From: Adiantum capillus-veneris
Taxonomy: Eukaryota > Streptophyta > Polypodiopsida > Polypodiales > Pteridaceae
Length of the DNA: 64,000 bases
NCBI GenBank assembly: GCA_014529385.2
Contig: CM043942.1
Span: forward strand, 27,367,969 to 27,431,968
Direction: 5' to 3'
Shown here: positions 43,025 through 53,519 of the stretch, piece after piece
Layout: every line of letters begins with the position of its first letter
Position numbering within the stretch: position 1 is the stretch's first letter
Position numbers and translations under genes: made by a program
Notes under the pieces: model-generated
What the model saw: only the letters and a program-made list of their open reading frames with translations
What the model was told of the DNA's origin: nothing
The model's database searches: none

Positions 43025-44605
43025 CTATGTGATGAGAAGATATGGAAGAATTGGTTCAATATCATGAGACAATATGCTCGAGGCTTGCTACCAAATACAA
43101 AGGGAGAAACAATTGACGAAGGTTCCGACGAAAATCCTAAATTTCTAACTATGAAGGGTGGTTAGATTCGACAAGCACCTGGCACAGCAACACTGGAACC
43201 TACATTGTCCCGGTGCATTTTAGGCCTCGAGAGTAAAGAAGTTCTTGAACTACAAAATGCAATCCTGGACAAAACCATCTTGCTAAAGAAGGGCAAGCAT
43301 ACCCCTCATAGAATGGACATGGATGAGATGGCCTGGAAGCTAAAAACAGATCGAGTGTTGAAAGAAGCAATAATATCATTCTTCTTTGATTTGACAAGGG
43401 AAAATTTATCTTGGGAGCAAGTTTGTGAGAAGTACAAGCTAGGAGAGCATGAGTACAATCAAATGACGAGCTATAGCTAGTACTATGTCAAGGACTCCCT
43501 CAACAGAGCAAAGAAGACTCCATCCTCACTTCCAAAAAGTGCAGTAACTCTCCTCAATCATAGAGCTAATATGGGGTAATAATATCTCAAGATGAGTCTA
43601 TTCCATGGAGAATCAAGGGGGTGGGCTTTGATATGGGGAAGATCAAAGACTTTTGCAATACAGAGCACGTACCATTTCAATTGGTCGTCTTGGATCTTCA
43701 TGGTACTAAAGAAAAGCTCTCTATAGATTTTTTTGCAAATTTTGCACTCAATCTAAACACATTGAATGCACAATATGAATATGTGCCAGAGTGTTTCATT
43801 CATTTCATCCATATCGGAATGCTTGTTGAAGGGGTTTCTATCCAATCAACTTAAGGTCCATATTGAATATGGAAATATCCAAGAAACAAGAGATGACTCA
43901 TGGATAGATGGAACTGTGGACTCTGCAATGGTTGCTCTTTTTGTTAGCAAGGTTGATAGCTTTGAGGCTATTGGCAAGGCTTATACAAAAAGAGTCTTTT
44001 TCTCAGGCTCTTGTGGCAAGGATCATGAATATATTGATATAAACTTCGTTGATGGCCTTATCACAGGGTTTTGTACTGAGCAAAGCTATGTTTTGGAACT
44101 TTTTTGCGGTGGAGTTGTGCTGGAGCAAAGCTTGTTGAAGAAGAGAAGGGCAATTGCTCTATGTAAAGATGATTTTGAAGCAATGGAGTTAGAATCTCAA
44201 TGCTCTAGTATTTTGGAGAGCAATCCGTCCTTGCAGGAGTGGTGTGGTGCAAGTCAAGCATCACTTGCAAGACAAACTGTGGAGCCGGATGATAAAGAAA
44301 AAGAAGACCTTAACAATCTTGACATCGATGAGCAACAAAGCAGTGGAGAGGATGTTGATGGAAATGAAGACAATGATAACGTAGACAACATGGATGATAG
44401 AGAAGTTCAAGAAGCTACAAATTTTGATCATCAAGGGGGGGGAGACAATGTTGGAGAAATGACTCCAGTTGTGGATGTTGAGTGTGCAAAAGAAAATGAT
44501 GAAGATAACGAGGATGATGATGTAGGCAATGAGGATGCACAAGAGGATGATAGAGCCCCTCAAGACATTGTAGTAGCTGATGAAAAAGGTGCAAATGCTT
44601 CTTAG
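43025..44605 (+). pseudogene. Beta-class amino-methyltransferase-like domain with acidic tail, decayed
   Basis: Frame 2 runs from 43025 (WKNWFNIMRQYARGLLPNTK) with stops near 43163 and 43478, then frame 1 from ~43600 (MGKIKDFCNTEHVPFQLVVL then DLHGTKEKLSIDFFANFALN), and after a frameshift at ~43830 frame 2 again to 44605. The frame-1 site FQLVVLDLHGT (43676-43708) sits where motif IV ([DNS]PP[YFW]) of an amino-MTase should be, and SYVLELFCGGVVLEQSLL (~44085-44135) matches the S-adenosylmethionine-binding motif I. Motif IV before motif I is the order of beta-class N4/N6 DNA methyltransferases. Motif IV is aberrant (DLHG). Residues after ~44280 are an Asp/Glu/Asn-rich tail. Stops and frameshift mean this copy is inactive. 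Confidence 0.5.
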
Positions 44606-44624
44606 AGTATTTTTGATACTAGGT

Positions 44625-45951
44625 TTAACACTAGAATGGTAACATGACACTTTTATGTCCTGTTAAGTGACCACTTTGCTTGAAAAATTTGAAAAGTATG
44701 AAAATGAATTTCTAGGTGCTATATATCCACAAAGTTGCCTTATGAGCTGAAAAAAACTTAGCATTTTTTTGGAGTATCGATCTCACCATTAACCTTCCTC
44801 GTGCACAACATTTTTGAACCTAAACTGTGTGAAAAAACGGGTCCTATTGTTGGCTTTTTTTCAATTTTTGGCAACTATACCACTCTAAACTTCATGTTTG
44901 TGAGGTTTAGATGGCTAGAGGTTAGGCCTTCATAGTTCTCAACATGTTTTGATGCTTGTAGGGAGAGCTAAGTGTTAAAATTGAAAGTTATGACCAATTT
45001 ACAAGAATTGCATAATCCTGTTTTTTGGCCAAAATTAGCACTTTTATGATTTTTTTGGTGGCTTTCTTGATATCCAAATTCAATTTTGATTGTGTAAGTG
45101 TAATGTATAACATAAAGCTAATCTTCCTTGAGTTTTGGGGGACCTAATATTCTATATAGCATAGTGTATGATGATGGTTGAGTTTTTTGATTGCTGAAGA
45201 ATACGATACATTTTAGAGTAGCAAGTATAACTTTCTCAATATTGCTAGTTTCTTAGGCCAATTGTGTGTATTTTGTAGGTAGTAACCATATCTAATCATA
45301 GACTACAAACTTGGCTAGATATTGAGTAGTTTGTATGGGTTTCTAGAGGTCATAATGCTAAACCCAGTTTTTTCATGTTTGCTGTATTTAGCACTTTATC
45401 ATTGCCCCCAAGGTTCCAATTGTAAGAGATCCATTATCCTCTTGACATGCTCCATGGCTCCTTTTGGATCCAAAGGCCCAAAGGGAACTAAGAAAACATG
45501 TATATAGTATCTGTATTGAGCGTGACTATAGAAACTTTGATAATAGGTCCGCAGAATGGCAAAAATGCAACTTTTTTGTACTTATTTTTTTTGCCCAAAA
45601 AAGATTATTGAGGTAAAAGCAACCATATGTTTTGGTCACCAACCCATTGAAGTTAACGGGGCATTTTATCTCATGTCCTACAAAAATCCCCACTCTTATT
45701 TATATGCAATCAACCTTAAGAAATTGCTGTTTTGGGCAAAATGCACTAGTCTATCAACTTTGGAGGCTTGTAGTGACCAGGGGATGAGAAAAATTACAAG
45801 TTTCTCATTTTTTCCATATGTAGTAGTTATTGAACTATAAGCTCATGAAAGGATTTTTCAAAATGAGTGGATCTACTATGGTTTTGGAAATTTTTCCCAA
45901 AACCCTGAAAGGACACTTTTATGTCCTGTTAGGTTACCATTCTAGTGTTAA
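44625..45951. mobile_element. Non-autonomous piggyBac-like transposon with TTAA target duplication
   Basis: Perfect 15-bp terminal inverted repeats, CACTAGAATGGTAAC at 44629-44643 and its complement at 45933-45947, are flanked on both sides by TTAA (44625-44628, 45948-45951). Each end has a subterminal hairpin around GACACTTTTATGTCC (44646-44660 and 45912-45926). TTAA duplications and a CMCTAGA-type end with a nearby short hairpin are hallmarks of the piggyBac superfamily. The 1.3 kb interior has no transposase; small frames at 45322-45507 and 45556-45840 are not recognisable. It starts 20 bp after the stop codon of the methyltransferase-like gene. Confidence 0.75.
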
Positions 45952-46145
45952 TGATGCATGCCATTATCATGTACCAACAGACTCCTAAAGTGTAAAAAGG
46001 TAGGATAGTGTATTGAATTGATCAATTGTGATACTTTAGGTCCTTCAAACACTATTTTCTTAATACTATCTTGTGTCTTTATCTAAAAGTATGTCATTTT
46101 AATTAGATTTAATTGTTGTTGTTTTAAAAAATGATGGGGGGGAGC

Positions 46146-47420
46146 AAACTTGAGTTTGAGCCATCACAAAGCACATGTTTTTTTTATAAAAAGTGTCAAT
46201 TCACAAATCATAGCTAACATAAAGATGTGTATTAAGAGTAAGAAATTCACAAATCATAGCTAACATAAAGATGTGTATTAAGAGTAAGAAATTTTGGTTT
46301 TGGTGAGACAATAATGAAGCATTACCAAACACTAATGAGGCTCAAACTTAAGTTCAAGCCTAACAAGGAGAGATAGTGAAGCACTTGTGTATGAACTTCA
46401 ATCACAAAAGTCCTGGATGAGTTCTTCTAAGTGAGACTTGAAATTCCATATCCTAGTGTAGCACTTGCATATGTTACGTGAACTCATAATGTCTTTGTAC
46501 CTAACAAAGCAGTGAAATTTAGTTTGTAGGATCAATCTTAAGTTTGAACCTTGCCTCCACATGTTAGTGTAGCACTACCATGTGAGGCTGAGCTCATGAG
46601 AACTACCATTTTAGGCCAATCTCAAGAGCATTGTAGTAATATAATCTTCCAAATAACAATACTTACGGATCATGAAGTAAAAAGGATTATACCTTGAAAA
46701 ATTCATAGTTAAGAGGTTTTTTGAATATGCCCTAGATGTGCATAATATAATAATTTTATACATAGTGAATGCGTTGAGACTTAAGCCTTACACTTGAAAC
46801 ATAAGCTTAAGGTTAAGACTTAAGCCTTAGGCATGAACTTAAGTTTGAGTCTCACCTCCAAATATGAAATAGGTAGCATGTTAGGTGAGCATCACGTGAT
46901 TATGATGTGTATGAGTTTCAACGACAAAAGTCCTTGTCATAGAATCCTACCTCAGTACTTCCAAGTGAAGCTCACAATTTCATATCCTATTGTAGCGATT
47001 ACACATGTTAAGGAAGAGTCGTAATTTATAACAAGAAACTAAAATTTATTTTGTAGGATCGAACTTAAGTTCGAGCCTTGACTTTGTATGTTAGTGTAAC
47101 ACTACCATATGGTCCAGTCTCATGAGCATTGTAGCAAAAAAATGTTACAAATAACAAAATACTTATAGATTATGAAGAAAATTGGATGATAACTTGAAAA
47201 ATTCATAGATAAGGGGTTTATAAATAGGTCTTGAGTACACATAATATAAAAGGTTTTCACATAGTGAATGATGAAGACTAAAAGGGGCTTAGGGTTTACA
47301 TTTTAAATTTCAAACATAAGCATAAATTTTGAAACTTAAGTTTTAGGCTTGAAACAAAAGCCTAAACTTTGAGACTTAAGCCTTAGGCTGGAGCTTAAGA
47401 TTAAGCCTCACTTTCGAATG
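46146..47420. repeat. Dispersed palindromic cores in a ~530-bp duplicated segment
   Basis: Relatives of the palindrome core are at about 46148, 46332, 46531, 46832, 47053 and 47392. Around them, 46350-46850 and 46890-47400 are diverged copies of each other: shared phrases include AGGATCRAWCTTAAGTTYGA, TGAGCATTGTAGYAA, CTTGAAAAATTCATAG and ACATAGTGAATG. A 46-bp unit is perfectly or nearly perfectly doubled at 46198-46243 and 46244-46289. Confidence 0.75.
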
Positions 47421-47591
47421 TGCTTTATGTATCATTCTAGGTGAGCATTTTTATGTTAATGTGCTAAGTGGAGCCTTTCTAGCATAAAACGTCTGGGTTA
47501 GATGATGGAAATGAAATGGATTCTATGGTTATTGAAAATCCACTAGACTATTTTCTAAATAGGTAAAAATTTGTCTTTTTTTCATCTTTCA

Positions 47592-49639
47592 GATGAAGAC
47601 AACAAGATAGAAGACAAAGATAACATATATCAAGCAGCACAAAAGCTACCCACCATTGTTGGAGAGACCCAGTTTCATAAAGGTGATCTTGTAGAGCACA
47701 AAAGTGATCTTGTAGAACAAACCTCTCAAAAAACTTCAAATGACATGACTAAAGAAAGCGAGAACATGTTACCTACGATTGGAGAGACCCAAATTCATGA
47801 AAGCGACATTAGGAATAGTGAAGAGGAGATGGTGGTGGTAGAGCATCAAAGTGATTTTGTTGTGCAAAATTCTCCAAAACCTTCACACGACACTAACAAC
47901 ATGCCTCAAAGAGATGAGGATGCAGAGGGTAGTGAGAAGAAGGGTGAAGCCAATGAAGAGCTCCAAGCAACTCTTGCAACCAAGGACATACAAGAAATAA
48001 TTGACAAAGGGACAGGAAAAGCAACACCAAATACAAACAAAGTCCAAAGCATTCAAGAAAGGGAGCAAGGGATTGACGTTGGTGAGAAAAACAAAGGTAC
48101 TTTTTTTTCTAATGTGATTAGTATAGATATGGTCCTTTTTGGAAGATAATACAAAATTCTACTATGTTGTCTTTGTAGGTGAAATTGACATTCAAAATCA
48201 AGGATCCAATGTGCCACAAGTAGACATCAACGTTGAGGAGCTACGACCTGATGCATGAAAATGTAGGCCACTTGGAAGCTTATATTCTTTTGAGAGAGAT
48301 GGAGATAAACTAGTCTTTCAATCTTCCCACATCAATAGAGAAATGCAATCACGTTTAGGAGACATCATTATAGATGAGTATGGCAGTATGAGACATAAAT
48401 AAACGTGTGCAACTTACAATTGTGTGCCGCAAATATATGGTCCCTTGTTCTGAGATTTATAAGTGCAAAACCTTAAATTGTTATCATTCTTTTGTATCGT
48501 ATGCAGAAAATATTTCTCATGCAATCAGCATGAAGAAACATGCTCTCATTCTTGATCCTAATGGAGTTTTACTCAGCAAAAAAGACAAGAGGCATCCATG
48601 TACAGATTGTGTCAAAATTGACCTTGGTCACACCACAATTGTTGTTCGCCCGGCTTGTTTTGAATTTTTGGATGAGATATGTTAGTACTTTCATGTTCGT
48701 ATTAGGTCCACCATGCTACAAAAGAATGTTTGCACTTATGTGAACACACTTGAAAAGCATGCACATAAAAAATATCATTTCTTTATGGTATGGGGACAAG
48801 AAGATTGCTACATCCATAATCTTTGAAAAGTGTATAGACCGGATAAGCCTAATGTTGAGGCTATGTTTAAGCCTTTGATGAGGGTTTGGTATCAGTGCAG
48901 GAATTTATGCAGTACAAAGAATACATTGCTCATTGATGATAGCCCTTTCAAGGGATGTATTAACCCAAAAGATAACTGCTTATATCCTGAAAGTTTTCAA
49001 GGGAGGCCTGACTATCTTCTTTGCAATGAGCTTCTACCATACCTTTTAAATCTAAATAATACAGATGACATACAATCTGTTATTTCACTCAATCGGCTAG
49101 GACAATCTCCAATCATAGAGGTTCATGACCTATTTACAAAGGTTCAAGACATTATGGAAGAATGGGGCATGTTCAATGTTCAAGTTCTAAGGGAAAAACT
49201 TGACAACAATTCAGTCAAAGTGGAAAGCTCATCTTGTGCATCTCCACAGCTACCATTGTGCAATAACAAGTTAAGTTATGTTCAAGAAAGTAGGGGCAAG
49301 AAAGTAGTAAACTCCTTAAGCAAGGATCCAGCTATGTTGGCATCCAAGTTTGGTGTGCCACTATTATCTTCAAACCAGCTGAACTTGTTAAAATTGTCTC
49401 ACAAAACAAAAAATTTGAGTGATCAACATGCTATTGCTTATGCTACTAGCTTGGGGTATGGTTGTGGTCATTTCATTAGCGGAGTTGCAGCAAAAGCATA
49501 CATATCAAAGCTACAAAAGGCCTACTTAAGCTTATGGGTAGAACTCACTTTAGATTTATCAAAAAATATAAAAAATAAAATCAAATTGTTATCTAATCTA
49601 GCATATTTGTTATTGCAGGTGGAAGAAAACAACCAGTAA
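47592..49639 (+). pseudogene. FCP1/NIF-like phosphatase pseudogene with introns
   Basis: An acceptor TTTCATCTTTCAG precedes the first exon at 47593. The exon is acidic and low-complexity, with the phrase PTI[VG]GETQ repeated. A donor after ...AAAG at 48096 and an acceptor TTGTAG at 48178 join in frame (NK-G-EIDIQNQGSN), supporting a real intron. A further acceptor TATGCAG at 48506 opens the catalytic region: ALILDPNGVLLSKKD, then WGQEDCY and NTLLIDDSPFKGCINPK. That is the FCP1/SCP phosphatase (HAD superfamily) pattern, with the second Asp of D-x-D replaced by Asn. In-frame stops at 48256, 48401, 48683 and 48824 show it is decayed. The last ~120 residues to 49639 are not recognised. Confidence 0.6.
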
Positions 49640-49940
49640 GGGCTTGGCATGCGCGTTGACTCAATCACCTGGAATGTTCACATACATCTAGAGTTGTGGA
49701 AATGTGTTAAGAAGATTTTGACCAAAACAATGTGCTGGGCTCTAGTATTCCGGCCAAAACAATGTGTTGGGTCCAATTATTTGAACATGAACTAAATATG
49801 TACACTTTTATATTTCATCAACTAGATGTTATTCAACCTTGGAAAAGAAGTCTCTCTTTATCTTTGTGGTTGGAGCTCTATGTACAAGATTTCTTTTGTG
49901 TATTGAAGAAAAATATTTTCTTTTGTTGACTTCTCAATGT

Positions 49941-50288
49941 TTAAGTCTATATATATCATGGATAAAATAAATAATGTTGGTGCACAGTGTGTTAATTGAA
50001 AATAATATCTCTTCCATTGACCATCATGCCTTTTTTTTGGAATAGGAGATTCTGAAGCATATAAATTTGATTTCAAATGTACAAAGCATTTACTATTGAG
50101 GTGGCACATGTCATTTAAGTCTATATATATCATGGATAAAATAAATAATGTTGGTGCACAGTGTGTTAATTGAAAATAATATCTCTTCCATTGACCATCA
50201 TGCCTTTTTTTTGGAACAGGAGATTCTGAAGCATATAAATTTGATTTCAAATGTACAAAGCATTTACTATTGAGGTGGCACATGTCAT
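49941..50288. repeat. 174-bp tandem duplication across an intron/exon border
   Basis: 49941-50114 and 50115-50288 are nearly identical. Each contains TTTTTTTTGGAA[TC]AGGAGATTCTG. The second copy has a good splice acceptor (GGAACAG) before the next exon; the first has GGAATAG. Confidence 0.92.
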
Positions 50289-50988
50289 TGAGGACTCATA
50301 GGCCTAGAAGGAAACTGATTCCACCACCCTTAGATACTATACGGAAACAAAGAAGAGTATTGATCCTTGAACTCAATGGTGTTTTACTTAAGACCATTGA
50401 AATGCAACATGCTGATGTATGCCCAGATTGGGGAAAACATATGCATCTTGTTGAAGAGAGTACAAATGTGTGGCATTTTATTCGCAAAGATACATTCACT
50501 TTCCTTGATTTTTGCATGCAATGGTTTAAGGTGTGGATTTGGAGCACTAATAGATTGCAAAGGACTCGTCATATTCTTGAGTTATGCTTTCCACAACACC
50601 ATAAAAAATTTAATGTCATAGCAGGGTAGGCAGCATGCCAAAAGACAGATCTTCCAATTGGATATCGATTTGTATACCACAAGAACTTGGATGTAGCATG
50701 GAGAATTTTTCATGATTTGGATGGAAATAATACCTTAATTTTTCACGAGGCCCTTTACAATGTAATGTGGAATATGCCCGGAACCTACTTGACTTTTCCA
50801 AAAATGTGAAATCAATCAATAGAAGAGCTTGAAAGTTTTTTGGAGAGAACAATCACTACATGGTTACTTGGTTGCATCTATGCAAGGGACAAACGAGAGT
50901 ATACTTGCAATATGTTGGTAAATGAAGCAGCTTGTGATAGAGAAACCTTGTACGTATTGGAGCAATACATGAGAAAACGCAAAATTTA
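50219..50988 (+). pseudogene. Second FCP1/NIF-like phosphatase pseudogene
   Basis: After the acceptor GGAACAG (50212-50218) the frame reads GDSEAYKFDFKCTKHLLLRW and then RVLILELNGVLLKTIEMQ, DTFTFLDFCMQWFKVWIWST and, after a stop at ~50629, FNVIAG-stop-AACQKTDLPIG, VYHKNLDVAWRIFHDLDGNN and FLERTITTWLLGC to about 50988. The D-x-N-G-V motif is further changed to ELNGV, so the catalytic Asp nucleophile is lost. The layout is that of FCP1-like proteins, parallel to the copy at 47.6-49.6 kb, suggesting a local duplication. Stops at ~50627-50629 and ~50808 indicate a pseudogene. Alternatively both form one gene with two domains. Confidence 0.5.
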
Positions 50989-50989
50989 A

Positions 50990-51490
50990 TGATGTATTTA
51001 TAGTCATTGAGCCTCTTGACATAGTATCATTTCCTCGGATGAGTTGTAAAATACTTGGATCCATGTAAATATCTGAATTGGATTTTATTTTCTATCTTGG
51101 TGTTTCTAAACACCACACTATTTTGAGGTCCCTTCAATTCTAAAATTTGTTTTTGATTATTGTAGATTCTTTTCATGAGTGTTGATATAGCCAGTTATTT
51201 AACGTTAATGTCTCAAATTTGAGCTACTGATTCAAAGAACTTTTTCTACATGAATAATGTTGTATAATGCAAATTGAGTTAGTGCCATGCTTCCCTCATG
51301 CTTTTGATGTCATTGTAGTTGATGCATATAAGTATGTATATAAATACACATATCCCTATAGATATGTGTTAAAGGGTATATGAAACATAGAGTGTAACCG
51401 TCAATAGATGATAGCTCAAACTACACAAAATACTAAGTTTTTTAATAGTGTTATAAGAAATGGGACTTGAATAATTCCCAAAATTCCTAA
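50990..51490. other. No recognisable gene
   Basis: AT-rich spacer between the phosphatase-like pseudogene and a copia remnant; nothing supported in it. Confidence 0.45.
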
Positions 51491-51518
51491 ATAGGTCTTT
51501 CAGGCAAATGTAGAGCCT

Positions 51519-53260
51519 ATGGGGGTTTCCAAAAATGTTACAAATCAGCCTATTATTGATGCAGATATACATGATGTACTTGATGAGGAAAGGGATGAAA
51601 ATGAGCAGGCTAGAGGTATGCCAAAATGGCTGGTGCATACATTATGTGACAGTAAATTGGATGCACCTTTGTCTAGTCATACTCGTTCAGGTTCTGGCCA
51701 TCCATCTTATGCATCAGATTGTTATGCTTTAGCTGTGTCTAGCTTACATGATGTTGAGGAACCGCTATCTTTTGATGAAGCACATAATTCAAAAAATTGA
51801 ATGGCTCCCATGTAATCAAAATATGATGCACTTGTAGAAAATAATACATGGAATTTATGTGATTTGCCTCCTGGCAAAAAGGCCATTGGTACGCAGTGAG
51901 TTTACAAGTTGAAATGCAAGCTGGATGGTGAGATTGATCGCCATAAGGCTTGACTTGTTGCAAAGGGTTATGCACAGCAAAAAGGCATAGATTATGAAGA
52001 GACTTTTGCTCCCACTTGTTGTATGACTACTCTGTGTTTTCTATGTGCATTGGTAGTCCATTTTGGTTGGGATGTACATCAATTAGACATTGTTACTGCT
52101 TTCTTGAATGGTGACATATTTGAGGAAGTTTATGTAATGCAGCCTCGCGGTTTTGTCATGAAAGGACAAGAGGACAAAGTGTGCAAATGTAAGAAAGCTT
52201 TGTATGGGTTGAAGCAATCTCCTCGTGCTGGTATGAGAAAGCTGACACTCATTTGGTGAAACGAGGCTTTTGTAACAGTCCAACAAAAAGCACATTGTAT
52301 GTAAAGTGTGAGGGTGCTGTATGTAGATGATTTGCTGATCACTAGACCAAATGAGTGACATATTGTTGAATTTAAGGCTGATTTGAATGCTACTTTCAAG
52401 ACGAAAGATTTTGGGCTATTGCATCATTACTTGGGTATACAGTTTAAGTAGTGTGATGATGGTATTGCCTTGTGTCAGAAACGTTTGATAGAGACATTGC
52501 TATATAAGTTTAGACTTGAGGATTGCAAACCTCTTGCCACTCCCATGGAAACATGTTTGAAATTGAGTCTTTATGACGCTGGTGATCCTGCCGATGTCAC
52601 TCTTTACCAAATTGCTATTGGACGCCTCATTTATGTATGCAACACAAGGCCGGATATTCAGTTTGCAGTCTCACAGGTGAGCATATTTATGCATAGCTCA
52701 GGGTCTAAGCATTGGTAGGCTGTCAAGAGCATTTTCCACTACCTTGGTGGTACTTTACATCTTGGCTTGTTTTATCCCAAGGGGGGATCATTACCACCAG
52801 ACTTACATGCTTTTTTGGACTCAGATTGGGATGGTTGTTTTGACATGCAAGTGTCCACACCACTTGTAGTTGTGAGGCTGAATACAAGGCAGTCTTCAGA
52901 GCTACGGTTGAGTGTGTATGGCTCAAATGCCTTATGGCTGATTTGGGTATTGGATAGGACACTGCCAACACTATCTACATAGACAGTTAGAGTGCATTGG
53001 CAGTTGCGAGGAACCCAATTTTGCATGCTTGCACAAAGCACATTGAGGTGCATTACCACTACGTCAGGGAGAGGTTCTCAGCAGGAGAGATCAGCTTGGC
53101 TTATGTACCAACACAGGACAACCTTGCAGATCTTTTCACAAAGGCATTGTCTCGTGATAAGCTCGAAGCTTTCCGCAAAGTTTTGGGCTTACTCCCCTTT
53201 GTGGACTCATCATGTCCTCAGGGCATGGCACTTCCCTTTACTTATGTGCCAACTCTTGTT
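51519..53260 (+). pseudogene. pol: Copia RT-RNase H, many stops
   Basis: Recognisable pieces in order: YDALVENNTWNLCDLPPGKK, LVAKGYAQQKGIDYEETFAP, HQLDIVTAFLNGDIFEEVYV, ALYGLKQSPRA, VDDLLITRPNE (catalytic box, ~52327), GLLHHYLGIQF, LATPMETCLKLS, GRLIYVCNTRPDIQFAVSQV, HAFLDSDWDGC and SALAVARNPILHACTKHIEV, then DNLADLFTKALSRDKLEAF. Stops include TGA at ~51898 (expected Trp), TGA at ~51952 (expected Arg), TAG at ~52448, ~52718 and ~52988 (expected Gln). There is at least one frameshift near 52250-52320. Confidence 0.87.
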
Positions 53261-53284
53261 CACCGCATCTATCTAGGGGGGATT

Positions 53285-53513
53285 TGTTACCATATACACG
53301 TGTTAGTGATGTATGTGAAGACACTAGGACCTCTGGGGCATTTTTCCCCTTTTTAGGAGGTTTTTTGCCCCATGCATTGTATATACGTCCATCACTCTAG
53401 GTCTATCTATCTTTCCATTGCACACTAAGTAATGCACTCTTTTGTTGTGTGTATTGAGCTTCTTTCGTCTTCTCCAAGTTGTGTGTGTGTTTTCCTGAAC
53501 GCTAATTCCAACA
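53285..53513 (+). repeat. 3' LTR of copia remnant
   Basis: Begins TGTTACCATATACACG directly after the purine tract CTAGGGGGGATT (53273-53284) and ends ATTCCAACA. TGTT...AACA ends agree with copia LTRs. Confidence 0.8.
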
Positions 53514-53519
53514 ATTTGG

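Larger units (their letters stand above)
51492..53513 (+). mobile_element. 5'-truncated Ty1/copia remnant with 3' LTR
   Basis: Only the pol end and one LTR remain. RT and RNase H sequence runs from ~51519 to ~53260 and is followed by a polypurine tract and a 229-bp LTR (53285-53513). The left edge at about 51492 meets unrelated sequence. The right LTR edge abuts the middle of a chromovirus gag. It is not the same family as the element at 30.6-35.5 kb (different LTR). Confidence 0.85.

Noticed and set aside
44629-45947. CACTA (En/Spm) element, because the ends begin CACTA
   Set aside because: CACTA elements make 3-bp duplications; here the three bases are TAA on the left and TTA on the right, while TTAA matches exactly on both sides and the subterminal hairpins fit piggyBac.
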